Positions 25,253 through 38,386 of a DNA stretch of 64,000 bases are shown piece by piece; the first letter of the stretch is position 1, and each line of letters begins with the position of its first letter. Below the pieces are notes generated by a model that worked only from the letters and a program-made list of their open reading frames with translations, had not been told where the DNA came from and did not search any database. Made by a program: the position numbers and the translations under genes. Location: assembly GCF_901933205.1 (NCBI RefSeq), contig NC_044577.1, positions 8,877,321 through 8,941,320 on the forward strand, in the 5' to 3' direction. This DNA comes from Camarhynchus parvulus (Eukaryota > Chordata > Aves > Passeriformes > Thraupidae).

Positions 25253-26288
25253 GAACAGAGAACAAATTCTCTCAATATAATCCCTAGTTTGATTTTATAT
25301 TATGAAATACAGTGATACTAAGTAGAATTTAATAGCAGAATCTTACAGGGGGCAGTTTGAATGCAACACCATCCAAGATATGCAACAAGCAAAAGGCTGA
25401 ATTGTTGATGCACATTTTAATAGACAGAGTTCCACAGCAATTACTCTTTATCTATGAGCGCATTATTATTTTATGTAAATATTAGTGAAAAAAATAATAG
25501 GTGAGCCAGTTCCTGCTTTCCTCTAGTAAGAGACTGACACAATAATTAGTTCCATTAATATGATATTTTCAGTGACACTTGAGGAAGTGCAGAATGAAGA
25601 AACCTCATGGTCTCAGCATAACTGACTGAAAGGAGGTTTAACCTTCAGGGATTTTGAAAAGCACTGGCCTAACAGTACCAGAAGCTTAAATTCAGTGTCA
25701 TTTTGGGGGGATGGAAAGCAACCATTAATCTCCATCTACTCTAGAATTAAATTATAACTTTTGTAGAGCCTATCTATGTTTTCACAACTTCTGTGAAAGC
25801 AAAAGCAATCCACAGCTTCATGGAAGAATTATCACACCCATCTTTTGTGAATGGAGTTGATATTGAGATCTGAGATATGCTTGTTTGGGGAGAACACAAT
25901 TACAGGAAACAAATTCAGAAATGAAACACTAAAACATCTCATTTCACCAGAGAAAGCCAAATCAGAAGGGAACATTTCTGACACAAGTTCATGCCATTGT
26001 TAGCAGAAATAACCTGTGCATTATAGCTGTCAGATATGCCTTGTCTATGGGGATTTTTCCAGTTTCATATGGGGGTTTTGCCCCTCTGTCTGTCAGATAA
26101 ATCAAAGAGCCAAATGAAAATCTAGTACTCAGAAGCACTATTATATTATGGCACACCCCCTGGAGGGCTGCAGTTTTGTAATGAAATGAATAAATGACAA
26201 GAAAGCAGTATGATATCCTGAAAGTTCTACCCGTCCTTTAGGACAAGCATGTCAGGATAAATTCCATTTAATTACACTGAGCACAAGG

Positions 26289-26321
26289 AAAAAAAAAAAA
26301 AAGAAGAAAGAGAAAAAAAAA
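26289..26321. repeat. Poly(A)/purine-rich tract
   Basis: About 15 A bases followed by an A/G mixture. Low complexity only. Confidence 0.7.
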
Positions 26322-27620
26322 TCAAACATTCATGCATTATCTTTTTGTCCGAGGCTCCACATGTGTAATAGTGAATTGACCTCATTTACTGCTGCATTAC
26401 TTCATTACATTATGACTCCACAGAAGTGACACTGAAATGGATTTCAAACAGCACAAAACTAGAGCAACAGTGTTTAACTAGGCCCACATCTCAATATTTC
26501 AAAATGGGCCACGGACAAAACAAGCTCAGTGTTGATTATTAATGTAAACTCCAGCAGTTGCTGAGGGTTTTTACTCCTGCATGTACAGCCCTCTACAGAA
26601 ACAAAAGCATTCAGCAGTTCCCCATAACTGGTAGTTTGAAATTTTGAAACAATTAGCACAGCAGGAGAATGCACACAATACCCAAGTGTTTTCCACATGT
26701 TAAAATTCCCATAAAGTACACAATGCCTATAATTTCCTGTTATTTTTTTACAGTAGTATTTCAAATCAAATGCCAAGAAAATATATGGTAGATCTTGTTT
26801 TAATTTAACCTGAGGCTTGCAATGAAGTTACTTCATTGGCTTTGCTGAATTTCTTGACAATTAATATCTGTGTTTAGGAAAAAATGGTTGCTTTTCCAAA
26901 TGTGGGCTTTGTTCAGAGTTTGATGTCAGGAATATGAGAAGTTACCCCATACCTTCTTTTCAAACAGTGCTACAATTGCTGGTAACTTAACAAAGGGGCA
27001 GAGACAGATAAAAAATATATACTGTAACATAAATTCTTGATAATGTTACAAAATCCTAAAACAACACCAGCCAAGTGTGCTATTCTAAAAAAAAAAAAAT
27101 GCCATGTCATCTTCAGCACCATTTCTGGGCAACACCCCTGTGTAACGTCAAAGCCTGGCCATTGATAGCTTTATAGCAAACATGGCAAATAAAATCAGCT
27201 CCCAACAGACTGACGTGTGCGGGAACCTGCCATTCACACCACCCACAGGCAGCTAAGGGAAGGATCTTCCAGGCTCCTTATATTTAGATTTAAGCAGTTC
27301 CCACTGAAATCAGCAGTGAGATAACAACTGACTTCAGCAGAAGTCAGCTAAAGCCATCAGCGTTCTGCTTTGTGCCCCATCCTAATAAAAAAAAGGACTT
27401 TGGTGGAAGTTTTTGCCATGAAAAAGAAAAAAAAAAGAGGTATTGTAAAACCACTTACATTGCTTACAGGAAATGGGGTGTTTCCACTGAGGAAGAAGAG
27501 AACTGAAAGGATCAAGAAAAATTTTGAATACTGCATCTCTATGGTTTCAGCTTGCCCAGCTTGATTGTAGAGCCACCTTCTGGTTTCAAATAACAATTTC
27601 ATACTTGCTGACAGTAAGAA

Positions 27621-27647
<27 letters not shown>
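27621..27647. repeat. (TG)n microsatellite, about 13.5 units
   Basis: 27 bases of uninterrupted alternating T and G. A typical vertebrate dinucleotide microsatellite, likely to vary in length between individuals. Confidence 0.95.
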
Positions 27648-27651
<4 letters not shown>

Positions 27652-30209
27652 TAGTTATGCATTTGGAAGTGTTTCAATTCACTGCTTTAAGCCACATTAG
27701 GAAAATGACACAGAAAAGAAACACTGTGGATTCTGCTTTGTTCTGAATCCAAATAACCCAGCGACACATTTGGATATCAAACAAACTCTGCCTTGGGCTC
27801 TTAGGACCATTTATGATTGTATAAGAAACTGAAACTGCAAACGTGAACCGTGGGAAGTGGTGAAACCACAGTGATAGGAGTCAACAGAAACAGGCTGGGA
27901 ACAGTTCTGGAGAGATCCTGGGAACATTCTCATTCCACAGTGCGCTTGCCTGCTGGTTTGACTTCCAATGTTACTTTTTGAAGCACAGAACCACCTCATT
28001 AATTCCATTTTCTTGATGTCTGACCATTCTCTGGTTTGGGTTGATTGCTGCAAGTTTTAGCTAATACAGCATGACGTTTTGAACTGATTATAGTGTTAGA
28101 GGTGTCTGCCAAATGATTACAGTCCAGAAAGAAAACTAATCATACAGCATCTCAGGCAGAGCATGAGTGTTACAGTGTCACTCTAGTTTGCAATAAGTTT
28201 TTCCTACAGCTGTGTGATTAGTGATGGCTGATCTGATCCCAAAATAGGCCTCATGTATTTCAGACAGACCAAGGATTACAAAGGAACTGAGTGAGCAGGT
28301 TCTAAGTGGCATCATTATGAGACATGGGAGGGAAATGCTAGCTAAAAAAAAAAATGTTATACCAAAAACCCTCTTTGTTTTCCATTTTGAAATGAAGAGG
28401 CATGAGCAAGGGGTTGATCACCATCCCAGAGCATCAGAGATCCTGTGGCTGTGGCTCAGAGGAGGAAAGGAGCCCCTCACACTGACAGCTTAATCTGTGC
28501 CTTCCACATTCCAGATAACTGCTCTAATCCACAGACCACCTCATTTATCTTGGAGCTGTTCCAGGCTCTATAAGCAATTTCATTCCCATTAGAGCAATGA
28601 TGTGAACTTTCATCTGCCACCTACATGTCAGGCAAGACTTCTTACCACAGGGCCCTCAGATTCTTTCCCTTTTATTCAGAATGCAACATTATTTATAGAA
28701 ACTTGAACAGGTCCAACAGGAGCAAGTGCAAGGACAAGATGAACTCTTCAGCCCCCAGACAGCCGATTAGAGCTTTTCCATACACATATGCCAAGCGCCG
28801 TACAAAGCACTTAGCATGGAAGCCTCTTTCTCCCAAACAGAAATTGAAATTTCAATAGTGGTTAAAGGCATTCATTATTAAAATTAGCATTTTGAAAGTT
28901 CTTTTTTTGTTGGTAAGCTGGCAGAAAAGCCATTTACTCCTGAAATGTGGGACTTGCTGTAGGTGAGGTCAGTGGTGTGACACAAGAGAGGACAAATGCA
29001 TACAGGAAGGCAGCTCCCACATTCTCAGCTCAGAATCCCTCAGGTTCAGTGGCTGATCCTCAGGCAGTTCATATCATAAAGTCAAATGCTGCTTCCTTAG
29101 CAACTCTGCAGCCATCAGGGAATTAAAGTTATTAAAATCTGAATTTTATGAAAGACGTAAATCTCAAATTCAATAGTACCTAAGCCAGGTGCTATTGAAA
29201 TCAATGCTGGAACTTGCTCTGATTTAGCAAGGCTAAATTCTAACAGCCATAAAACATACATTGGTTGCATTTTCAGTGTTCCTGTTCTTTACCTTATATA
29301 CACACAGACACATGAGTTTGTAACGATGCAAATGTTAAAAAAAAAAACCCTTTGAAATATTTTTGGTATCTGATAAAGAACCGATCACTTTTCATAATTA
29401 TTTTTAAATTTCTATATTGTTTTGATGTTTAGCTGCTGCTGTGAGGCAGCTTTACAAACCTTCTGCTTTTATGTTCACAGGAGCACAGTTGAACTATTTA
29501 GTTCACATTACATTGATTGCTGCTGAATAGAGGACTTTTGAAGTATCACTTTAAATCTGTTTGATATTTAAAAAAACCGAAGTCCTGTGTGTGCTATCTT
29601 CATAGTAAAGACTTTGAAATTATTTCCTGAGAATAATTAAAACAAGTTAAATTATTTATGACTGCAAAACCAAAACAAAACGCATTCTGTTAGGTCTTTC
29701 AGATCACTATCTAACAGGAATGTTTTGTTCTCTGAACGTGTCCTTCACACTGCTTGCTCTTAGAGAGCAGAATGAATATTATTTATTAATAAAAATAAGA
29801 TTTTGCTTAATGCTCCCAAATTCTTTACCTGTATTTCTGCTCGGGAGGGAAGTCTACAAGCTGTACCGAGAGTTAGAACAAGAAAGCATTTCTTGAAGAC
29901 GCACAGGTATGTGAGCATGCAGGGTTTATGCATGTATAATAACAGCCCTGGTTTTGGTTAGAGAACAGGTATTTTCCAAAAGGCAGCACAAAAGTCATCA
30001 ATTAAAAGGAATGAGGAAATGCTGGAGTACTATATGGAAGATTTTAATTCTTTTTCCTCTGAAATCCATTGGATAATACAACACTGAAAAAAACACTTCA
30101 AAGTAACTTTTTTTGATGCTTATCCCATGCTCCTCTAAAACTGTTTGGAAAGGAACCAGTAGAGGTTTAGTTTCTTACCTTTTTTTAGTTGGTTTTCCCA
30201 AAACTTCAT
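27648..30209. other. AT-rich non-coding DNA
   Basis: 2.5 kb of unique-looking sequence with no supported gene. A short A run occurs near 29338. The composition changes abruptly where the homopolymer block begins. Confidence 0.55.
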
Positions 30210-30229
30210 TTGAAAAAAAAAAAAAAAAG

Positions 30230-30268
<39 letters not shown>

Positions 30269-30312
30269 ATTCTAAAATAATAATAATAGACATGTAAAAA
30301 AAAAAATATACA

Positions 30313-30352
<40 letters not shown>

Positions 30353-30721
30353 AAATAAAAAAAAAGAGAGGGTTGGGTGTTTTTTTTTAAAAAAATATTA
30401 TTTTTTTTTTTTATTTTATTAAATTTATTAATAATGTTTATTATAAAATATAATTTTTAATTAAAATTAAAATTAATAATATTTTTAATTTATTTTTTTT
30501 TTTTTTTATTTTTTTTTTTTTTTGTTTGTTTTTTTTTTTTTTTGTTGGGGTTTTTTTTTTTTTTTTTTTTTTTTAGAAGAATAAAGGAAGTGAATGTAAG
30601 ATGGTATATTAAATAAGAGATGATAAAATAATATATGAAATATAATTAAGAATTAAAAGAAAAAAATTTCTATTATTTTTTCAAATGTATATTATATAAA
30701 TTTTATTTTTTATATTTGTTT

Positions 30722-30783
<62 letters not shown>

Positions 30784-30836
30784 AATTTATTTTAAAATAA
30801 ATTAAAAATAAATAAAATATAATTTATTTTTTTTAT

Positions 30837-30880
<44 letters not shown>

Positions 30881-31455
30881 TTTTTTATTAAAAAAAAAAA
30901 GAAAAAAAAAAGAAGGTAAAGAAAGGGCAAAAAAAAGCCATGGAGGGGAGAAGGGGGTGTTGTTCTCTTTCTTTCCTTCTTCTTCTTGCCCTTAGGCCTT
31001 CCCCCTGTGGCCCCTTCCCCCTGTCTCCTTTTTCTTTGTTTTTTTTTTTTTGTGTTTTTCCTTGCTGGGGGTTGTGTGTTTGGTTTCTGGTTTTTTGGGC
31101 TGGTTTTTTCCTCCAGGCATTTTTCCCCCCGCCTTGCCCCCCCCCCTCCCCCCCTCCTTTTCCCTCCTTTTTTGTCCTTCTTTCTTTTTTTCCTTCTTTT
31201 CCCTTTTTTTCCCCTTTCCTTCCGCCTTTTTTTTTTCTTCCCCCCCCTTTTTTCCCCCTTTTCTTCCTTTCTCTCCCTTTCTTCCTTTTTTTTTTTTTTT
31301 CGTTCCTCCCCAAAAGGCAAAAAAGACCACAGGTTTTCTTTCCTTTTTTTTTTTTTTTCTTTCTTTTTTTTTCTTTTTTCTTTTTTTTTTTTTTTTTTTT
31401 TCTTTTTTTTTTTTTTTTCTTTTTTTTTTTTCTTTTTTTCCCCCCCAGGTCTTCT
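30210..31455. repeat. 1.25-kb homopolymer and polypyrimidine block
   Basis: The order is: A-dominated (30210-30365); T- and A/T-dominated (30370-30890) with T runs of up to about 50; a short A/G-rich piece (30890-30960); then C/T-rich sequence almost free of purines for much of 31120-31445, with C runs of up to 9 or 10. Flanking sequence on both sides is ordinary. The block contains overlapping open frames of up to 214 codons on both strands, rich in Phe/Pro or Lys/Arg/Glu; these follow from the composition and are not genes. It may be a real long low-complexity locus, but the noisy run lengths and the switch from A to T suggest poorly resolved sequence. Confidence 0.9.
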
Positions 31456-32685
31456 CCCTCCCAGTTTTTTTACCAGAAAGAAAAAATATCAGGAAATCAA
31501 TGTTAATTTAAGACAAAATAAAATGGTTTTGAAGTTATCCTCCCTTGGGAGTCCTAAAAAAATCATTGTAAGTTTGAACATATATTTCAATATTATATTT
31601 AATTTGACTTTAGGCCCACATTTCATCTGAAGCATATGTTTAAAGGCATTGTGTCAATAAATATAGACTTAAATATATGCTTAATATCTTTCCTGAAATA
31701 GGATTTATGCCACAAATTATGCCTTAGATTATTACATTGCAACAAGTCTCTACTGTTAATGTATTACCAGTTCTGTTGTCTATTTTCCTGCTCCCTTTAA
31801 TCAGTCTGGAAAGAAAGCTTCTGTGGGAATTTCATCTTCTTTTTGTAGATGGATGGAAATTAGAACGGAGGCCATAAGCAGCTGTACAGTGGGGAAATCA
31901 GGATTCAGATCCAGGAGCATTTCCTCCAGGTTTTTCAGATTTTTTTCACCTCTTGCAATATCCGGTTCCAGCAATTACATAATCATCAAATCCCACTGGT
32001 CACTTTTGGGTGCCATCATCCTCGTTCCCTTGTTTTTGGATCAGCACTGCAACCCTTATATAATGGTGTTTTCCTCTTTTCCTTAATGACATTTCTGCCC
32101 ATACATCTTTACCATCATACCATTGGAGCCTTCCTTGTACTCTGGTTTTAACCAGCCAAGTTATTTACACTGAACTCTGAATGCAAAAAACCATAAGGAA
32201 ATTACACTGCATGGATGACAACCTTGAAATGAAGGACTGGGAGTAAAGAAAGCCTTCCATTGAAAACCTTAGCCATTTCTCCTTAATGCACAATGAATTA
32301 AGGGCACTGGGTAAATGCCATCAATCTAATTAGGAAGCATTAAGTGATCTTCTTCATGAATCAGCTCTTGAGTGATTTTCTATGAAACTAGTATTGAATT
32401 TTGTATAAAAGCAGTCTTTTTCTTCCAATTTTTCCCACCTGCCTGCACAGTGAGCAAGATGAATCATTTGCTCACATGCCTGTACATCCAAACATATGGA
32501 CACAGCTACTTTTTCACAGCTGAGTAAATCAAACCAGAGAGGCAAAAGGAGATGGATCCTGTGGCTGACCCATGTCACAGAAACCATGGCATGACACAGA
32601 GCACGTGTCCTTTGCCCAACATAGCCATTGGATTCAAAATCTGGAATGGCCCCCAAAGGAAAACAAGTTGGGCTGGAGCAACACC
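31456..32685. other. AT-rich non-coding DNA
   Basis: Ordinary AT-rich sequence resuming after the low-complexity block. An 87-codon plus-strand frame (31823-32086) is unremarkable. Confidence 0.5.
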
Positions 32686-32734
32686 TTCCCGCAGCTCAGC
32701 GAGTCAGAGGAGCAGAGGGGGTGAGCTGCGGGAA
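32686..32734. repeat. Perfect 13-bp inverted repeat (hairpin), GC-rich
   Basis: TTCCCGCAGCTCA (32686-32698) and TGAGCTGCGGGAA (32722-32734) are exact reverse complements around a 23-base purine-rich loop. The sequence is not a simple repeat. It sits in a small GC-richer patch (about 32660-32790). It could be an RNA hairpin, a protein-binding dyad or a transposon-end relic; no target duplication is evident. Confidence 0.75.
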
Positions 32735-34055
32735 TCTGAGAGATTCGTCTGGATCTGGATTTGGTCTAGGATGGCTCCCCGTGCTGAACCGCAGAAAGCA
32801 TTAGGCAGAGGTGAGGCACAAACAAATATGCTCTTATAATTTTAGAAAAAAGAAAATTCTCTATTCATTTCTGAGTAAGGATTTCACTCGTTCTCCTCTG
32901 CTGTTGTCAAGTTTTTCAAGCTTACTTCATTGTCTATGTTCAATGAAATCTTCTTTCCAAATTGTACATTCCAAGTTAAGCCAGATCCTTTAGGCACATG
33001 AATCCTGTCACAGATCATTGCAGTTCATGTGCTTATGCACATGGCTAAATACCCCAATAAATCAGATATCAGGATCTGTCAATGCCTTTTTTTGTCTCTC
33101 CCTCAAAGTTTCCATATATTGTCTGTAAAAAGCTACTTCATTTCAGCCAGATCTAGAAATCACTGGATAGAGCTAATGCAAGATTCTGACTAAACAGCAA
33201 AATGAAGTTTCACCAACTTCTTGTATCAGATGATTGTTCTTTACCTCTGAATCTTAAAAAATATTTGACTCATTGCTTTATGTATTTTCTCTTATCCACC
33301 AATGACATTTTAATAGGAAAACAATAAACCAGGATTTAACACTACATGATATATAAAAACAATAAACAGATTTAATTATTTAATAAATAAATAAATATTA
33401 TAGATCACATTATGTGATTTAACCTTAAGTTATTTTTCTCTATATTGCATAGGAATAATCAGTATTCATCTTTTTCTTATCTACATAGGCCTGTGTAGGT
33501 TTGCACCAAACTTCAGTTTAATTACCTTTAGGCAAATTGCTGTATTTGGACTGGCAGAGAAATTCTGCCATTTGAACATTGGTTTCCATCTAGATTGCAA
33601 GGAGAGTTTAAAGGAGAGAATGAAAATTCAGAGAAATATTTTACGGAGATGTCAATGCAATTTTTTAATGCTGAGAAGTTCCAGTATGGAACAGCCATTT
33701 GCTAGAGGATGTTAGAAAAATGGCTTTCCTAGTTTGGGAAGGAAGAAAGGAACTGGCATCAATTCCCATATACTTGTCCATGTGTTTGTTACAGATTAGA
33801 TTTTGCAGCATCTCCAAAATGGATTAACGGCCTGAATCCAATTATCTTTCTCAGCAGAATGAATTGGGGCAATAACATTACAGAAGGGCCCTCCAGCCCA
33901 ACAGTGCTCACACAATGCATTTTACATAGGAAAAGGTCCACACTGGCTGTCCTTGTGCAGCTGGAAGGAGCAGTCAGCACAAGTGCAAATGTGTGCAATC
34001 CACAAATGCTGAATGAAAATAATCAGCACGGGCAATCAGCTGGTCAAACACTGAG
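32735..34055. other. AT-rich non-coding DNA
   Basis: No supported gene. Includes a short (AATA)n stretch at 33382-33397. Confidence 0.5.
33382..33397. repeat. (AATA)n short tandem repeat
   Basis: Four consecutive AATA-type units in AT-rich sequence. Confidence 0.75.
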
Positions 34056-34059
34056 AAGG

Positions 34060-34265
34060 AAAGCACAGCTCTGCGAACAAAAGCCAATTGGTGTTTGGCA
34101 CAGGCAGGGACTGTGCAGCACATGCCGGGGAGCAGAACGTGTGCCTGAGAGTTGCCTGTTCCTGGCTGTTTCCATGACCAACACGCCAATGTGCACGAAC
34201 AGCAACACAGTGGAGAGCACCAGCCCCAGGGGAGCAGAACGGAGCTGGCCCTGAATGCACAGGTG
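34060..34265. other. GC-richer islet
   Basis: About 200 bases with several CpGs. Overlapping open frames run on both strands (33859-34254 plus, 34036-34296 minus) but have no recognisable domain. Confidence 0.3.
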
Positions 34266-34819
34266 TGAAGTCAGCTGTGTGTCTGGGACTCAACACATGG
34301 TTAAGCTGGTTTAAATAAGTGCTGTGGTAACTGTTTTCTAATTGGGGCCATTAAGAATAAATAAAACCAAAGCTAATAGGCAAGTGAAGACTACTAAGGG
34401 AAAGCAAGATGAGGACAGAAAGAACTTGTTAATAACATACTGAAAACTGAAGAAAAATGCTTGTTGAATGGAACCAGTGAGTATTCAGTAGAAAACAAAG
34501 AAGCAAAGATAAAATACTTCAGTGAGGTGGAAAAAGAAGCAAGCTTAAAAATGGACAAAATGCAGAGCAGAACCAAAATCAAACCATACTTTTGTAATTA
34601 CTGACAGTTTTTATTTAATCCAACCAATTATCTAAAATGTGATTCAAGCACACTTGACTTCAGTGAATTGCCTTCTATAACACTTTTATGTGTATCATTC
34701 TCAAAAGTCAAGTGTGCACTGATTGCACTTCAGACAATCAGCTACATTTCTAGAACGTTGGAGAGAGGAAAAAAGCCCCACACATTTAAACCATCCATTT
34801 AGCATGAAGTTACCTGGAG

Positions 34820-35350
34820 TTTGGGTGTGTCTGCCCTGCTCACAGCTGGATGCACCAGGGCTGGAGCTCAGGGCAGCCACATGTGGCCCAGGCCAGCCAG
34901 GGCTGCTGAGCTGCCAAGCCCAAGGTCATCTCCTCTGCTGGTGGCAATCAGTGTGAAGAGCTGATTGGAAGCAAGAGCTGGCCCCAATTTTCCCTTAGGA
35001 GGTGCTTTTAAGCTACACTGCCCCAGCAGTCTGTCTGTGATCCTGACCCAGGGTTGCCACCACACCGGGCTTCTCGCTGGAGAGGCCAGAGCTGCCACCT
35101 GCCAGAGCCACACGTGGCTCCTGGCTCCCTGTCCCTTGTAGAGTGGCCAACCTTGCTGCACCTTGTCAGCAATGGGGTGTTTTGTGGGGTTAACAGCAGA
35201 CCTGCACACACACATCTTTGGGAGCCCAGCATCTGCATAAAAGCACTGTGTGTCATGCTGATGGCCTGCAAAGTTTCCAGGGTGATGTTGGTCCATAGGT
35301 CCTGACAGCCATTAACCCTGGGCTCATTCTCTTCTGACCTTGCAGGCACA
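34820..35350. other. GC-richer islet, unidentified
   Basis: About 530 bases of GC-rich, CpG-poor sequence between AT-rich flanks. The minus strand is open for 142 codons (34868-35296) and a second frame for 115 (35008-35355), with no motif I recognise. A TATA-like CATAAAAG lies near 35236-35243 on the plus strand, and a 7-bp dyad GAGCCAC/GTGGCTC lies near 35105. A degraded LTR is possible, but I found no paired terminal repeat, primer-binding site or retroviral protein sequence. Confidence 0.35.
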
Positions 35351-38300
35351 AACAATCACCCTGGTTACTTCAACAAGGGCAACAGCCAGAGTTACACTCA
35401 TGAATTACGCTCCCTTTTTGGCCAGGTCACAAACTGGAGGCTTTGTGAGGTGAATACTCATTCTGACAAACTGTTGTTTTGATGCCAGTCTTAAAATTTG
35501 ATCAGATCAAGGCACGAACTTACCATCAGGGAGCTCCATCCAGCCTGCTGCTTTGAGTGCTTGGGCAAAAGGCACTTGTCCTTTCCTAAGAGGGGAATGG
35601 GGCACATAACCATCAGACTTGTGAGCTGGGACAGCATTTCCCAATGCACAGCCAGCATGTCACAGGGTGTAAACAGAGCAGAAAAAAAAGTGCTTGTTAT
35701 ATTTTGTGGATAAAAAGCTGATGAAGTGTCAAAGTCATTGAGAACAGAAATCTGAGGATTAAACTGAGAGACACTGGAGTATCTCTGTTGTTACATCAGC
35801 AAGATTTCTTCCACCTTCAGGATTTTAGTGAGGAGGACCTGGAAGAGCTGCCCATTTCCCTAAAGCCCATGTTTCAGTCGTTGTTGGGAAGCTATTAATG
35901 CAAATAGGGCTGTGCTTTCATGCCAGCTGGTTTTGCCTCTGAAGGCACTGCAGGTGGCGATGCTTTGTGTCCTTTGATGAGGGAACAGACAGTGGCAGGT
36001 GTCCTGTGGTTCCCACTCATAGGAAGAGCACAAAACCAGCGATCAGCCTGCGCCTGTTTGCGCAAAGCATTTGAGGAGCAGCTGCCAGCAGACACATTTT
36101 GATCAGAGACAATGAGGGAGCACTTCCTAAGGCATTTTTCTTCGGGGATCTGTGAAGGAAATTGTCAAACAACGATGGATTTCCTACAAAGCCACTTGTG
36201 CTTCTTTTCTCTCTTCCCCATAGCTGGTATTCCTACAGGGAAGCCCAGGGTGGGAATAGAGCGTGCATGTAATCAGTTCTGTAGATAATCGATAGATGGA
36301 CGGTATCAGGAAATTAAACTAATATTTCTAGCAAGACAAATGACAACAGGAATTCAGCATTTGGCTTTGAAAGATTGATGTAAACTTCAATAAGGCAACA
36401 GCCAGGATTTTTCTTAGTGACTTTGCATCCTTCAATTTTTGAGGGCCTGATTCCAGAGATATTAAGGCATTTGTTAAAAAAAAAAAAAGAAAGAAAACAG
36501 AAGTCAAACTCCTACAGATTAACTAAAAAAAAAAAAAATGATAGTATATTAATCTGAAAATAACATCCCAGGACTGCTGGGACTTTTCCCATAAGTTTCA
36601 CATGGGTGACCTATGGATGCTCGGATGTTTAGCCTTATAAAGCTATGCCACATTTTTCTTTCAAGTGACTTTACTTTCTCTTCTATTTCTGGGATAAAAC
36701 ATTCCATCATTTTTACTATTTTAGTTTAATTTAGGTCAGAAGCATCTTTCTGGCACCTAATTCTAATTTCAAAATGTCAATGATTTTTTCAGACAGATGG
36801 GAGTTTTTTCATACTCTGATCACCCTTTCTTGGGTGAAATTGTTAACAATATAATCTCTAACAATTAGGAGATTTATTTTTATGTCTCTCTGGCAGGAAA
36901 ATCGAACTTCAGGTACTAAGATAGATGTCAAGTTCAAGTGATTATGTTGAGGATTTAATTCACACAAATCTAATCACTTTCTCTAGGTCACTTTTTGAAC
37001 ACTGTGTGCAGAGTCTTGGTTTCAGTGTTACATTTTCTGAATTCTTACAGCTTTGTTCCTGTGCTTGAGAAGTATTTGAAATCATATCCTAGGACAAGCA
37101 TCTTTCAGCCAAAAACTCCCATAAGCCTAAATATTTTACCAGGAAGGAGGAGCAAATTTCCCCTCCAGAAGAATATTTCTTCATTAATAATTCTGTATTG
37201 GGGAAGTTAGAATTCTTCTTCAATTCTAGTATTCACCAAATTATTTCTGCTGAAGCAAAAATTACAGCTTTGGAAAACTTAAAATAAAAGTCTGCTTTTG
37301 TGTGAGTCTTTCTCTCCCTGAAATGAAAACAATCTAATGTCAAACTTGGTGTCACAAGGAGTCTAAGGGAGTGTGTATTTCTGGCTTATTTGAATATCTT
37401 TCATGGGACATATATGCTTAAATTCCACTAATTCACCCAGTGTTGCTTGTCACAGACCATGGTGACAACAAGTGCTATACAGACTTTGAACTTTTAAACA
37501 GCAACATTTTGCTGGCCCAACCTAGAACAGTCCTAGCACTCTAGAAAAAAGGTAAAATAACCCACACTTGATTTTGCAAGCCTGCAGCAATGTAAAAAAA
37601 TTCATCCTGAATCAGAGGATGTTCAAGAGTGCCTGAAGCACACTGGGACGCACAAACCCAATAAACCAATAATGTCTAAAACCAGAATGCTTGAAGCTGT
37701 GGAAGGAGGACAGGGAGATTTGCCTTGCCACCAGATCCCAAAATGTGCTGTGGGTTCCAGTAGCCCAATTTACAACCCTCTTGGGAAGGATGAGAGAGTC
37801 ACAGAGCAGTTAGCAGGGCTGAGACCTGCTGGAGAGGACATGAGCTCCCACCTGAAAACCACATGCAAGTTCCTGCCAATTTTTATAAGTTTAATCTGGA
37901 AAAGTAGAGAAGAGTTTAGTGATAACAGGCAGGAGTTTATTTCTAGCATCCCCTTTTCTATTCCCTTTGCTCTAACAGAGGTTGGTTACTTTTTCTCCTG
38001 CAAACACAGTAAGGAGCCTTTTATTTCCCCCCTCTCCAGAGGGGTGAGATATTATCCCCCTCACAGCACTTAGTTGACTGATAATGCAGAAGCTGTATAA
38101 AAGAATCCGGTGATGTGACACATTGAAAACAGGAGTCAAAGAAACACAGAGAGTATTTTTCAATAGTACCAGTTCAGGATAAATTTCATTTTCGCATGAG
38201 TTCCTCTCATTCAGAGCTGAAACTGAGAAAACAATCTGCCAGTAGAGAGGTCCCAGCTGTGTCAAGGTTCAGTAACAACTAGAAGTCATGACTGGCCATG

Positions 38301-38386
38301 CCTCCACAGATGTGTCTCTGGGGTTTGCAGGATAGCAATGAGATCAGAAAATTATAAAAAGGGCCCACCAGAAACTGCTGCAGCCT
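35351..38386. other. AT-rich non-coding DNA
   Basis: 3 kb without supported genes. Two A-rich runs at about 36476-36489 and 36525-36538 lie close together. Confidence 0.5.

Larger units (their letters stand above)
24363..27620. other. AT-rich non-coding DNA
   Basis: Apart from the low-complexity tracts listed separately, no exon, RNA gene or transposon is visible. The stretch near 26340-26430 has TAAT/ATTA-rich, non-repetitive sequence of the kind seen in conserved regulatory elements, but conservation cannot be judged from one sequence. Confidence 0.5.

Noticed and set aside
30802..31630. Overlapping open frames of 112-214 codons on both strands
   Set aside because: All lie in the homopolymer/polypyrimidine block and encode only Phe/Pro/Ser- or Lys/Arg/Glu/Gly-rich runs. 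The composition explains the lack of stops.
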